Source: a gamma proteobacterium SS-5
Lineage (GTDB): Bacteria; Pseudomonadota; Gammaproteobacteria; Chromatiales; Chromatiaceae
Length of the DNA: 64,000 nucleotides
NCBI GenBank assembly: GCA_009497875.2
Contig: CP032508.2
Location: forward strand, 868,001 to 932,000
Reading direction: 5' to 3'
In this document: piece after piece, positions 28,234 through 38,978 of the stretch
Numbering within the stretch: position 1 is the stretch's first letter
Layout: every line of letters starts with the position of its first letter
Made by a program: the position numbers and the translations under genes
Notes under the pieces: model-generated
Told to the model about the DNA's origin: nothing
Database searches by the model: none
The model's input: the letters and a program-made list of their open reading frames with translations, nothing else

Positions 28234-30393
28234 ATGGCGCTGGACATGAGCCGCTTTATCAACCGCTTCGTGGACGAGGCCCGCGAGCACCTGGCCACCC
28301 TGGAACAGGGCCTGACGGACCTGGAGGCAAGCCCGGATGACGCCGAACTGATCAACGCCCTGTTCCGCTCCGCCCACACCATCAAAGGCGGCTCGCGTAT
28401 GCTCAAGCTGGGCGTCATCACCGATCTGGCCCACCAAATGGAAGACCTGCTCGGTGCCCTGCGCGAGGGTAGTCTGGGCTTCACCGGCGAGCTGGCGCGG
28501 CTGCTGGAGCGGTGTCTGGATTACCTCTCCGGCCTGATCGATCAGGTCGCCGCCAAACAGCCCCTGCCGCCCCTGGATGCCGAGTTGTCACAGGCCCTCA
28601 AGGCCGCCCTGGAAGGCGGCGGCGCGGCTCCGGCGGCGGAGGTCAGAACACAACCGGCAGCGGGCCCGGAAACGCCGACCAGCGACGCCCCTGCCGCCAG
28701 TGCCAAGCCGACCAAGGCGGCCGACTCGGTACGGGTTCGCATGGACAAGCTCGATGACCTGATTAAGCTGATGGGCGAGCTGGTCTCCAATCAGGCCCTG
28801 CTGCAGCAGCTCAGCCAGGGCCTGGACCAGCTCAACGGCCAGCTGCGGCGTCAGGCCGATGACCTGGACCGGCCGCATCTCACGGCCCTGCGCGGCATGG
28901 CCGATGAGCTGCGCGAGCTGGTCTCCAATCAAGACCTGCTCATGCTCCAGCTCAACGGCCAGGCCCTGAATCTACGCATGTTGCCCCTGGCCAGCGCCTT
29001 TGAAAACAGTGCGCGCATGGTACGCGAGCTGGGCCGATCCCTGGGCAAGGAGGTACGCTGCCAGGTCAGTGGGGCCGAGATCGAGCTGGACCGGCAGATG
29101 ATCGCCCGGCTCGCCGACCCCCTGGTCCACATCCTGCGTAACGCCGTGGACCACGGCCTGGAGACCCCCGAGGTACGCCAGGCGGTGGGCAAGCCCAGCC
29201 ACGGCACCCTATCCATAGAGGCACGCCAGGACGGCTCGGCGGTGCTGCTGGAGATCAGCGACGACGGGGTCGGGCTGAATCTGGAGCGCATCCGCAGCAA
29301 GGCGGTGCAGAAAAACCTGATCAGCGCCGAGCAGGCCGCATCCCTCACCGAGGATCAGGCGCTGGACCTGGTATTCCTGCCCGGTTTCTCCACCAGCCCC
29401 ATCATCACCGATGTGTCCGGCCGCGGCGTGGGCATGGACGTGGTCAAGCGCACTATAGTCGATGAACTGCACGGGGTGATCCAGGTACACAGCCAGGCCG
29501 GCAAGGGCAGCCTGTTCCAGATCCGCCTGCCCCTGTCCCTGGCGGTGATGCGGGTCATGCTCTGTCAGGCCGGGGGTCAGACCTTCGGCTTCACCGCCCA
29601 GTACATCCACGAACTGGTGCGGGTGCCTGCCCGTGAGCAGATGAACATCGCCGGGCGGCAGGCCTTTGCCCTGCACAACGAGTTCATCCCCCTGGTGGAT
29701 CTGGCCGTCCTGCTCGGCCTGCAGGGCAAGGGTGGGGAGGTGGCGGCCAGGCCAGCTGGCGATCTGGTGGTGGTGGTGCGCGGTCGGCAGAGCAAGCTGG
29801 GGCTGGTGGTGGATCAATTGCTGGACGAGCGTGATATGGTGATCACCCCCCTGCCCGAGCACCTGGCCGGCCTGCCGCTGGTGGGCGGCATGGTGGTCAC
29901 CGGACGCAACCGGCTGGTCAGTCTGTTGCAGGCACCGGCCCTGATCGAACGGGCGCGACAGCTGCGCGGCGAGAGCCTGGCCCTTGCCGACAGCGGCCCA
30001 AGCGCCAGTCCCGAGGGGCCAGCCAAACAATGGCACATCCTGGTGGTGGACGACTCGCTCAACACCCGCGAGATCGAAAAAGAGGTGCTGGAGGCCCACG
30101 GCTACCAGGTCAGCCTGGCCAAGGACGGCATGGACGGCCTGCGCCGGGCCCAGCAACAGCAGTTTGATGCCGTGCTCACCGACGTGGAGATGCCGCACAT
30201 GGACGGCTTCAGCCTGACCGAAAGGCTGCGCGAACTGCCCGGCTACGGCGGTACGCCGATCATCATAGTCACCTCGCGAGAGCGGGAGGAAGACAAGCGC
30301 CGCGGCATCCAGGCCGGTGCCGATGCCTACATCGTCAAGGGCGACTTCGACCAAAGCAACCTGGCGCAAACCCTGGAAAACCTGCTGGCCTGA
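28234..30393 (+). CDS. CheA hybrid histidine kinase with C-terminal receiver (WspE-like)
   Basis: A 719-residue kinase: Hpt domain with phospho-His48 (FRSAHTIKGGS), dimerisation region from about 165, ATPase domain with HILRNAVDHGLE, ISDDGVGLN and GRGVGMDVVK, a CheW-like coupling domain (about 425-560) and a C-terminal receiver (VVDDSLNTRE, LTDVEMPHMDG). The fused receiver matches WspE. It should phosphorylate CheB and the downstream receiver proteins. AGGAGG lies a few bases before the ATG. Gene order and tight spacing place it in the same operon as the receptor. Confidence 0.94.
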   Translation: MALDMSRFINRFVDEAREHLATLEQGLTDLEASPDDAELINALFRSAHTIKGGSRMLKLGVITDLAHQMEDLLGALREGSLGFTGELARLLERCLDYLSGLIDQVAAKQPLPPLDAELSQALKAALEGGGAAPAAEVRTQPAAGPETPTSDAPAASAKPTKAADSVRVRMDKLDDLIKLMGELVSNQALLQQLSQGLDQLNGQLRRQADDLDRPHLTALRGMADELRELVSNQDLLMLQLNGQALNLRMLPLASAFENSARMVRELGRSLGKEVRCQVSGAEIELDRQMIARLADPLVHILRNAVDHGLETPEVRQAVGKPSHGTLSIEARQDGSAVLLEISDDGVGLNLERIRSKAVQKNLISAEQAASLTEDQALDLVFLPGFSTSPIITDVSGRGVGMDVVKRTIVDELHGVIQVHSQAGKGSLFQIRLPLSLAVMRVMLCQAGGQTFGFTAQYIHELVRVPAREQMNIAGRQAFALHNEFIPLVDLAVLLGLQGKGGEVAARPAGDLVVVVRGRQSKLGLVVDQLLDERDMVITPLPEHLAGLPLVGGMVVTGRNRLVSLLQAPALIERARQLRGESLALADSGPSASPEGPAKQWHILVVDDSLNTREIEKEVLEAHGYQVSLAKDGMDGLRRAQQQQFDAVLTDVEMPHMDGFSLTERLRELPGYGGTPIIIVTSREREEDKRRGIQAGADAYIVKGDFDQSNLAQTLENLLA

Positions 30394-30410
30394 TGGTCGG
30401 CCTTTGGTCA

Positions 30411-30445
30411 GAAGTTCGAAGGGTGAAGTTTGAAGAGTGAATACA
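30411..30445 (+). repeat. Heptamer array (GAAGNNY) before the receiver gene
   Basis: GAAGTTC, GAAGGGT, GAAGTTT, GAAGAGT and a partial GAATACA follow one another in the 82 bp gap after cheA. This is another 7-bp array at a gene end, with a unit different from those at 4427 and 8936. Confidence 0.75.
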
Positions 30446-30475
30446 GGCTGACCACTCAACATAGAGGAGACAACA

Positions 30476-30826
30476 ATGAAGATTCTGGTGGTGGATGACG
30501 ACCCCATGGCGGCGGAGATGATCTGCGCCATTCTCGAAGATGGCGGCCATCAGGTGCGCTATGCGGAAAACGGCGTCGAGGCCATGGAACTGCTGCAGGC
30601 CGAGCCCGCCGGATTGATCATCTCGGACATGAACATGCCCCTGATCAGCGGCGTGGAGCTGTTTGCAGAGCTGCGCGCCCAGGCCGACAGCACCCCCTTT
30701 GTGCTGCTCACCGGCGATGACCCCAGCCAATACCAGGCCCAGGCACCGCAGATCAACGCCTGTCTGATGAAGGACGAGCAGCTGTTCGAGCGCCTGCTCG
30801 ACACCGTCGAACAGTTCGAGGGTTGA
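30476..30826 (+). CDS. Single-domain response regulator
   Basis: A 116-residue receiver with ILVVDDDPMAAE, the phosphoacceptor aspartate in IISDMNMPLISG and conserved threonine and lysine positions (LLTGDD, CLMKDE). No output domain. GAGGAG stands seven bases before the ATG. It may be a phosphate sink or shuttle between CheA and the Hpt-REC-REC-GGDEF protein; a lone receiver is not part of the standard Wsp set. It is followed by a MITE-like element. Confidence 0.92.
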   Translation: MKILVVDDDPMAAEMICAILEDGGHQVRYAENGVEAMELLQAEPAGLIISDMNMPLISGVELFAELRAQADSTPFVLLTGDDPSQYQAQAPQINACLMKDEQLFERLLDTVEQFEG

Positions 30827-30831
30827 GCCTT

Positions 30832-31047
30832 GAACCTAAAAAGAGCATTTGGCCACAGAGCCACAGACGACTCCATGGACGGAGGAGGTAGGGCGAAGCC
30901 AGGAGCCAGAGCCGAGCACACAGAGAAAAATCAATGTGTTGGAAAAGCGAACGTTCATCACCTTTTAGGTGAGCCTGGTCTGATATGTAACCCTTTGAAA
31001 CAACTCTGTGATCTCTGTGTCTCTGTGGCTTAACTGAGGAATATAGG

Positions 31048-31054
<7 letters not shown>
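30832..31054. repeat. MITE-like element, copy II
   Basis: About 220 bp from TGAACCTAAAAAGAGCATTT to ATATAGGTTGAAC, with inverted ends and inner arms built of CCACAGAGCCACAGA / TCTGTGTCTCTGTGG. It matches the inverted copy at 33742-33910 almost throughout but carries about 45 extra bases near 30871-30915. Its right end contains TGAGGAATATAGGTTG, which serves as the ribosome site and TTG start of the next gene. Confidence 0.82.
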
Positions 31055-32740
<1,686 letters not shown>

Positions 32741-32748
<8 letters not shown>

Positions 32749-33262
32749 ACAACTGGACGAACTCCTGGCGCAGCGCCAGACCGAGGCCGACAAGGTGATC
32801 GAGGTGGATGAGGCGCAGATCAAGCTGGTGATCTTTCGCCTGGGCACTGAGCACTTCGCCCTGCGCGGCCAGCAGGTGCGCGAGATCCTGCCCGCTGGGG
32901 AGATCTTCTACGTCCCCGGCTGCCCGGATTCACTGATCGGCGTGATCAACCTGCGCGGCGATGTGGAATCCGTAGTGCAGCTGGACCTGCTGCTGCAACG
33001 CGGCAGCGCCAGCGAGGCGTGTAGTGGTGGCTTCATCCTCCTGACCCAGGCCAGCGCCATGCGCACCGGCCTGCTGGTGGACCAGGTGGAGGATGTCATC
33101 GATCTCGTGGAAAGCGCCCTGCAGCCCCCACCGGACACCCTGCCCAGCCCCTTGAATCAATGGGTTGATGCAGTCCTCGGCTGGCGGGGGCAGGCCATCC
33201 CATGCCTCGATGCCGAGCGCCTGCTGGGCGACTACCGGACGCGCCTGGACAACCAGGGCTGA
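32741..33262 (+). CDS. CheW-type coupling protein
   Basis: 173 residues from the ATG at 32741, inside the end of the cyclase gene. CheW features: KLVIFRLGTEHFALRGQQVRE, VPGCPDSLIGVINLRGDV and TGLLVDQVEDVIDL. It should couple the receptor to CheA. The first 25 residues form a charged helix. It is followed three bases later by a second, shorter CheW-like gene, matching the presence of two couplers in Wsp systems. Confidence 0.92.
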
Positions 33263-33264
33263 GC

Positions 33265-33672
33265 ATGGTCGGGCTGGAGATGGTCAGTTTCCACCTGGCA
33301 GGCTACCCCCTGGCCGTGCAGGCTAGCCAGGTGGGGCAGATGCAGGCCCTGGATGACCAGGCCCAAGCCAACCGCCAGCGCCTGTGCCAGCTGCTGGGGC
33401 TGGATAAAGGCAAGACCCATGCCCCGCAACAGGCCCTGCTGCTGCACACGGCCAAAGGCCCCCAGCCCTGCGCCCTGGATCAACCGGTAGAGCTGTTTCC
33501 GGCCCGGGCCGAACAGCTCCTACCCCTGCCGCCGCTGCTGCGCGCAGCCAGCAAAATCCAGGCCGTGCGCGGCCTGCTGCGCCAGGACCAGCACCTCTGG
33601 CTGGTGCTCGACCTGAAGCGGCTGGATCTCGGCACAGATCGGGGTCACGGCACAGATCGGGGTCAGGTCTAG
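33265..33672 (+). CDS. Short CheW-like protein
   Basis: 135 residues from ATG 33265. The N-terminus (LEMVSFHLAGYPLAVQASQV) and the end (AASKIQAVRGLLRQDQHLWLVLDLKRL) fit the first and last strands of a CheW fold, but the middle is short and divergent, so the call rests mainly on position. The last 12 codons read through an 18-bp tandem duplication, giving GTDRGHGTDRGQV, and the stop lies in transposon-end-like DNA. The natural C-terminus may have been replaced. Confidence 0.65.
   Translation: MVGLEMVSFHLAGYPLAVQASQVGQMQALDDQAQANRQRLCQLLGLDKGKTHAPQQALLLHTAKGPQPCALDQPVELFPARAEQLLPLPPLLRAASKIQAVRGLLRQDQHLWLVLDLKRLDLGTDRGHGTDRGQV
33630..33665 (+). repeat. 18-bp tandem duplication at a gene end
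   Basis: CGGCACAGATCGGGGTCA occurs twice in direct succession and encodes the tail of the short CheW-like protein. GGGGTCAGGTCTAG right after it recurs inverted at 33943-33956 (CTAGACCTGACCCC), so the pair brackets the MITE-like copy III region. Confidence 0.85.
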
Positions 33673-34221
33673 GGTTATAGCCATTTCCAGCTTTGGAGGA
33701 AAGAACCGGGTCGATAGTCAAAATCTAGACTCAACCCCCTTTATCCTATATTCCTCAGTTAAGCCACAGAGACACAGAGATCACAGAGTTGTTTCAATGA
33801 GTTACCTATCAGACTGGACTCACCCAGAAGGTGTTGAATGTTCGCTTTCCAACACATTGATTTTTCTCTGTGTACTCTGTGGCTCTGTGGCCAAATGCTC
33901 TTTTTAGGTTTATCGTTAATTAGCCGATTAAAGGCTTCTATTCTAGACCTGACCCCAATTTCGCTAGGAGAGTCGGAGAATGAGAGTGAGAGCGAGGACG
34001 AGAATGAAACGGAAGATGATTCGAGCACTTCGGAGAGCAGCAGTTCCTGACCTGTATTCGTTGTGCATCCAATAGGTGTCACAGAGCTACAGCGCCCCCG
34101 ATGTCACCAGAAAAATCAGGTACATTGGGTGACGGCTTCAGCATTCTGGGTCGTCACTCTGGAAAAACCTGCTCTGAAGAACAACTGTTCTACAGGCAGT
34201 TTTTCTATCTGGATTTCCGGC
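33673..34221. other. Repeat-filled intergenic region after the chemosensory operon
   Basis: About 550 bp between the chemosensory operon and the convergent RTX gene. It contains the inverted GGGGTCAGGTCTAG pair, MITE-like copy III and a GAGAGTGAGAGCGAGG-type purine-rich stretch near 33965-34045. I see no supported gene; the 70-codon frame at 33838-34050 is formed mostly of repeat DNA. Confidence 0.65.
33742..33910. repeat. MITE-like element, copy III (inverted relative to copy II)
   Basis: From CCTATATTCCTCAGTTAAGC to GCTCTTTTTAGGTTT. It is the reverse complement of copy II without that copy's 45-base insertion. The inner arms (CCACAGAGACACAGAGATC and TGTGGCTCTGTGGCC) are preserved. Copies II and III bracket the last three genes of the chemosensory operon. 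Confidence 0.82.
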
Positions 34222-35676
34222 TCAAAGGTATTCCATTCCCGCCTGCTGCAGTCCCAACAATCCGACCGCCTGTTGGTTAATCTCCATGCCCGCTACAGCT
34301 GCAAGGAATCCAGCTTGACCCATGATATCCACGTAGCCTGTAAGGGTGGCAGTAGTGGCTTGATCGGCCTCTGTGCCAAGCAGGTTGCGATAGGCTAATT
34401 GGGCAACCGCTTCGTTGCTGCTGCCACCGGCGAGCGTAGATACCAAGCCAATGTCTACAGCCAATTGGAACAGGCTGTTTAGGCTATGGCCTTGGTCGAA
34501 GAAGTTGAGGATCAGACCACGTGTGGAGGCATCATTGACTAGGCTCGAAGCAATAACGTTGATGAACTCCAAGGACATGCCAGCGTTTTCTGTGGCACCA
34601 AGATCATAGGCAAGCTTTTTGTCGGCAAATTGCAGGCGTTCGATATTGGTCAGGGTGTCGGTGCCATCAGGACCAGTCAGGGTATAGCTGCCGGCTGATC
34701 CGTTGATGCTGTAGCTGCTGTGATTGCCGCTAAATACAGCAATATCGACACCGGCACCCCCATCAATCGTATCGTTGCCGGCACCGCCTGTGAGAATGTT
34801 GTTGGCACTAGAGCCGGTTAGGATGTTGTCCAGCTCGTTACCAGTGGCCTGCACGGCGTTATCAGTAAGCGTTAGATTTTCAACGTAGGCGGTCAATGCG
34901 TAGTCGATGCTTGCAAAGACTTGGTCGATGGTGCTGCTGATGTCCAAGGCCAGCAGGATTCGCGCCGCCGCTTCTGGCTCTTCAGGATTATTGTCCGTTT
35001 CGACGACTTGATCGCCAATATCATCGATGAAGTATTTGTCGGCCCCCGAGCCTCCCTCCATGTAGTCAGCACCCGTGCCTCCGTAAAGTTCGTCATTTCC
35101 TCGCCCACCGTAGAGAAAGTCGTTGCCTGCCTCACCGTAGAGAATGTCATTGCCGTCACCGCCACGGAGGATATCTGAGCCGGCACCACTGTAGACCACA
35201 TCGGCAGCGCCAGAACCATCAAATGTATCATCACCATCAGTTGCCGTAACCGCGGTATTGGCTTCCATCAATAGCTCAAAACCAATACTGGCTACTTGGG
35301 CCATGTCGAGGCTGAAACCAGAAACTGTTTTTACGTTGGAAAATTCTGTGGTGGTGGCATCGTAATCACCCCAGGCAAAACTGCTGGCTATACCGGTTAG
35401 GAGTAAGGTGGCGCTATCACTGATACTGATCTGCCCCTCTAAGGCGGCAGCATCCCTTTCATGGCTGACAAAAAGTCGCTTTAGACTGCCTTCTGGAACC
35501 GTTCCATTCCAGACGAAAGAGCCATCCAAGGTAATAGAAAAGCCATTAGCCAAGAGTTCCACTGTTGAAAACGATGTACCAACTGGCGTATTACTGAGTT
35601 GGCCAAAACCAGCTTGCAAGGCATCAAGAACTTCTTGATAGGTGAAAACAAGTTCTGCAGCAAGATGATGAGACAT
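34222..35676 (-). CDS. RTX calcium-binding protein, probable type I secretion substrate
   Basis: A 484-residue protein with no N-terminal signal. Residues about 145-215 hold nonapeptide repeats (GGDGNDILYGEAGNDFL, GGRGNDELYGGTGADYMEGG), with more near 285-310, forming calcium-binding beta rolls. The C-terminal 110 residues resemble DUF4214 (AYRNLLGTEADQATTATLTG) and end in GMEYL. The uncleaved C-terminal signal of type I substrates fits this layout. No secretion genes are nearby. AGAGGAG precedes the ATG. The protein at 40994 shares the same tail architecture. Confidence 0.88.
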   Translation of the reverse strand: MSHHLAAELVFTYQEVLDALQAGFGQLSNTPVGTSFSTVELLANGFSITLDGSFVWNGTVPEGSLKRLFVSHERDAAALEGQISISDSATLLLTGIASSFAWGDYDATTTEFSNVKTVSGFSLDMAQVASIGFELLMEANTAVTATDGDDTFDGSGAADVVYSGAGSDILRGGDGNDILYGEAGNDFLYGGRGNDELYGGTGADYMEGGSGADKYFIDDIGDQVVETDNNPEEPEAAARILLALDISSTIDQVFASIDYALTAYVENLTLTDNAVQATGNELDNILTGSSANNILTGGAGNDTIDGGAGVDIAVFSGNHSSYSINGSAGSYTLTGPDGTDTLTNIERLQFADKKLAYDLGATENAGMSLEFINVIASSLVNDASTRGLILNFFDQGHSLNSLFQLAVDIGLVSTLAGGSSNEAVAQLAYRNLLGTEADQATTATLTGYVDIMGQAGFLAAVAGMEINQQAVGLLGLQQAGMEYL

Positions 35677-35893
35677 AGCGGACTCCTCTCAGGTCCAACG
35701 GCTTGGATGCCAAGTATGGCTGATTATGCATCCTAATCAAGACCGCACGAATAGGACATCGCAAAGTCCAAATACCGACCCTGCTTCCGAACCTCTGGCC
35801 GAAAGGCTTGGAGTGCGCATTCCGCCGAAGATGACCGTTGATTCCGGTGATCGTGACCGACTGGCTCATCGGTCCCGCACTGGTGTGGGTTTT

Positions 35894-36649
35894 TTACGCT
35901 GACCGGTCACGATCCGTCAACTCGGCGGTCATTTTCCGCATCGACTCGCCGCGCAGTGGGAGCCGATGGGCACCGTGCAAAAGGCGGTCGAGAATGGCGT
36001 CTGCCAGCGTCGCCTCGCCGATGAGATCATGCCAGTGTTCGACGGGTAGCTGACTGGCGATCAACGTGGAGCGTCGGCCGTGGCGGTCCTCGATCACCTC
36101 CATCAGGTCGTGCCGTTGGGCGGCCGTCACCTTCTGGATGCCCCAGTCATCCAGGATCAGCAGATCCATCTTCAGCAGCTGGTTCATCAGACGCGGGTAG
36201 GAGCCGTCGCCGTGGGCGATGCGTAGCTGTTCGAACAGCGTGGGCAGGCGCAGGTAGCGCACCGCCAAGCCGTGCCGACACGCCTGATTGCCCAAGGCAC
36301 AGGCCAGCCAGGTCTTGCCACAGCCGGTGGGACCGGTGATGCAGAGGTTATGGGCCTGGCGGACCCAGTCACAGCTCGCCAGCGCCGCCAGGCGGGCCTT
36401 CTCCAAGCCGCGGGGATGGCGGTAGTCGATGTCCTCGACACAGGCGTGGATACGCAACTTGGCGGCCTTGAGCAGGCGCCCCAGACGCCGGTTCTCCCGG
36501 TGCAGCACCTCCCGCTCCACCAAGAGCGCCAGGCGCTCCTCGAAGGCCAGATCGTGGGTTTCGGGTTGCTCCCGTTGCTGTTCCAGGGCATCCAGCATGC
36601 CGGTCAGCTTGAGGGCGCGCAGGTGTTCGGTGGTCTGTTGGTTCAACAT
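35894..36649 (-). CDS. istB: IS21 helper ATPase IstB
   Basis: 251 residues from ATG 36647-36649, with GAGGAG just upstream; the longer open frame reaches back into istA in another frame. An AAA+ ATPase with Walker A TGPTGCGKTWLACAL and Walker B LLILDDWGI, typical of IstB, which helps the IstA transposase choose targets. The start lies ten bases after the end of istA, as usual for this family. Confidence 0.94.
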   Translation of the reverse strand: MLNQQTTEHLRALKLTGMLDALEQQREQPETHDLAFEERLALLVEREVLHRENRRLGRLLKAAKLRIHACVEDIDYRHPRGLEKARLAALASCDWVRQAHNLCITGPTGCGKTWLACALGNQACRHGLAVRYLRLPTLFEQLRIAHGDGSYPRLMNQLLKMDLLILDDWGIQKVTAAQRHDLMEVIEDRHGRRSTLIASQLPVEHWHDLIGEATLADAILDRLLHGAHRLPLRGESMRKMTAELTDRDRSA

Positions 36650-36659
36650 GAAAGACTCC

Positions 36660-38195
36660 TCAGTGGTAGTAATCGGCGCCGCGCAGATTGGCGTGTTCGG
36701 GTAGCTCAGCCTCAGGCTCATCGGCCTCCTGGGGTTGCCGATCCAGGCCTTGCTTGAGAATGGATGCCACGCTCGGATAGGTGACCGAGCGGATCGCCAG
36801 GGCGCGCTCACAGGCCTGCTCCAGCCGCGTCCGGTCGTAGCGTCGCCCCAGGAGCAACAGCCCGAGGCAGGCGCGGTAGCCGTGCTCGGGATGAGGGCGG
36901 CCCTCCAGTTGCTGCTGGATCACCTGCGCCGTGCAGGGGCCGATGTCACGGGCCCAGTTCAAGAACCGTCCCGGCGACCAGTCCCGATGGGCCTGATGGG
37001 ACTTGGGCATGTGCTCGGTGAGCGTGCTGTAGCGGCCTCGGCCGTGACGTGGGTGAGCGGCGACCCGCCGGCCCTTGTGCAGCACCTCCAGCGTGGTGGC
37101 GGTCAGGCGCAGGTCCAGGGTCTGACCAACCAGGCTGTGGGGGACGCTGTAGAGGCGCTTGTCCACTTCGACGTGGTAGTCGATGCCCGGCTTGGCCTTG
37201 CGCCACTCGGCATAGACGTAATCGTCCTGGGGCAGCGGTTTGAGCGCCGGCCGGTCGATCGCCTCGAACAGGTCCCGGCGGCTCTCCTCACGGCCCTGGA
37301 ACGGCCGTTCGTTGAGCGGGGGCAGCAACTCGGCGATGGCCTGATTCAGCTCGGCCAGGGAGAAGAAGGTGTGATGGCGCAGGCGCGCCAGAATCCAGCG
37401 TTCCACCACCTGCACCGCCACCTCGGCCTTGGCCTTGTCTTTCGGCTTATAGGGCCGTGCCGGCAAGACGGCGGTCCGATAGTGGGCGGCCATCTCGGCG
37501 TAGGTGGCGTTGATCGTCGGCGTATAGCGACAGGCCTGGGTCACCGCCGCCTTGAGGTTGTCGGGCACCAGCAGGTCGGGCACGCCACCGAAGAACCGCA
37601 GCATGCGCTGGTGGGACGCGATCCAGTCCGGCAGGGACTGGGTGTAGGTCGCCTCGGCGTAGGTATAGCTGGACGCCCCGAGCACGCCGACGAAGATCTG
37701 CGCCGAACGGACCTCACCGCTGTGGCGGTCGACGATATCCACCGTCGGGCCGCAGTAGTCGATGAAGGCCTTCTCGCCGGCTCGGTGCAGTTGGCGCATG
37801 CTGCGCTTCTGCCGGTCTCGCCATTGGCGGTAGCGGTGGCAGTATTGGCTGTAGCCGTAGGCCCGATCCTCATGCACAGCGGCATACTCGGCCCACAGCA
37901 GTTGCAGGGTCACGCCCTTGCGCTTGAGCTCCTGGTGGATCTGGAAGTAATCCGGCTCGGCACGCGAGGCAGGCGCCTCACGGGGCGGGTACAGCAGGGC
38001 CTCCAGGCGCGCTTCGTCCACCCCGTCAGGCAGCGGCCAACTGATCCCTTTGGCCTGGGCCAGGCTGACGTACTTGCTGACGGCCCCCTTGGACAGGCCG
38101 CAGGCGCGACCGATCTTCTCGTGGCTGAGTTGAGCCTCGTACTTGAGGCGTAAGACGTCGATGATTTTCTTCATGGGAATCCTCGTTGCAGGCAT
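36660..38195 (-). CDS. istA: IS21 transposase IstA
   Basis: 511 residues. An N-terminal helix-turn-helix (AQLSHEKIGRACGLSKGAVSKY) precedes an rve-type DDE integrase core (KAFIDYCGPTVDIVD, LLVPDNLKAAV, KAKAEVAVQVVERWI) and a C-terminal mu-type domain. Start uncertain: MPATRIP (38195) or the ATG seven codons later. The gene is uninterrupted and the element ends are present, so it may be active. Confidence 0.94.
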   Translation of the reverse strand: MPATRIPMKKIIDVLRLKYEAQLSHEKIGRACGLSKGAVSKYVSLAQAKGISWPLPDGVDEARLEALLYPPREAPASRAEPDYFQIHQELKRKGVTLQLLWAEYAAVHEDRAYGYSQYCHRYRQWRDRQKRSMRQLHRAGEKAFIDYCGPTVDIVDRHSGEVRSAQIFVGVLGASSYTYAEATYTQSLPDWIASHQRMLRFFGGVPDLLVPDNLKAAVTQACRYTPTINATYAEMAAHYRTAVLPARPYKPKDKAKAEVAVQVVERWILARLRHHTFFSLAELNQAIAELLPPLNERPFQGREESRRDLFEAIDRPALKPLPQDDYVYAEWRKAKPGIDYHVEVDKRLYSVPHSLVGQTLDLRLTATTLEVLHKGRRVAAHPRHGRGRYSTLTEHMPKSHQAHRDWSPGRFLNWARDIGPCTAQVIQQQLEGRPHPEHGYRACLGLLLLGRRYDRTRLEQACERALAIRSVTYPSVASILKQGLDRQPQEADEPEAELPEHANLRGADYYH

Positions 38196-38467
38196 GGCGT
38201 CCTCCGGGTAAGCAAAAGGACGCGGTTATGCCGGTTAAAGTCGAAGAATTCCAGTGGGTTGGATGGGCATTCCGGCATCGTGACCGGTGATTCCAGACAC
38301 GTGACCGCGGATTCCGGAAACAGACCCGGAATCGGTCACGATCAATCGGAATCGGCGGTCACGTTCAAACGGAATGGGCGGTCACGATGGGGCGGAATAC
38401 GCATGGAGATGGATGTATATAAGGAGTGTGCCCGAATCCGAGCTAAGTGCTTGTAGCAGACGGTGGA

Positions 38468-38528
38468 TGGCGGAGGAGGTGGGATTCGAACCCACGGAAC
38501 TCTTGCGAGTTCACCTGATTTCGAGTCA
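38468..38528 (-). other. tRNA-Ser 3' fragment, probable attachment site
   Basis: Minus-strand 3' part of tRNA-Ser from the anticodon loop (GACTCGAAATCAGG) through the variable arm and T arm to GCCA. The 5' half is missing; AT-rich unrelated DNA replaces it from 38529. This is the usual product of integrase-mediated insertion into a tRNA gene. It is not a functional tRNA. Confidence 0.85.
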
Positions 38529-38978
38529 CGCTATAATTTACTAATTTAATTTAAAAACAATCACTTACGCAGATCGCCCCTAATTTACTAAGTGTCTTAA
38601 AGTCAATGACTTACGTTTTTATTGACTTCAGCCTAGCACAAAACTGGCACACCTTGAGGCTAGGGTCTGTATAGTTTCTGTTGCCTTCATAATGACGAGA
38701 TTCTCTCGACGCAAAGTCCGTGTCAATTCTGTGCCGCATAATGCGGCATAGATGTCACTGCTTTTTGATCAGGTATATCAGCCTGACGGGCGTTCAGGAC
38801 GCTCCATAAACGGCTGCAGATGCGGTCCCGGTCCCGGTTGGCAGCTGTCTGGGATATACTCTCGACTTGATCCAAGCCTTGTGGAATGCTGCGATTCCCT
38901 ATAGCACCCAAGCCAGAAACACCAGGGGCTGCTGTGTTTGACGGGGTTCCGTAGATTCGAGAAGAGGAGATAGTTCCG
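38529..38978. other. Element-end region beside the tRNA-Ser fragment
   Basis: 450 bp without a supported gene. Next to the attachment fragment it is AT-rich with TAATTTACTAA repeated (38537 and 38580 regions) and CACTTACG/GACTTACG motifs, which could be integrase arm sites. The right part leads to the GAGGAG site of the UPF0175 gene. Confidence 0.5.

Larger units (their letters stand above)
35814..38403 (-). mobile_element. IS21-family insertion sequence, complete
   Basis: 2590 bp beginning TGCGCATTCCGCC and ending GGCGGAATACGCA, so the ends are inverted repeats in the TG...CA form of IS21. Inside each end GATCGTGACC-type subterminal repeats recur. A 5-bp duplication, TGGAG, stands directly on both sides. 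The joined target (GGCTTGGAG-ATGGATG) is found uninterrupted at about 58207-58222. It carries istA and istB. Confidence 0.93.

Noticed and set aside
33838-34050. 70-codon frame with a Glu/Ser-rich tail
   Set aside because: The first half is the MITE-like copy and the second half a purine-rich repeat; no ribosome site.
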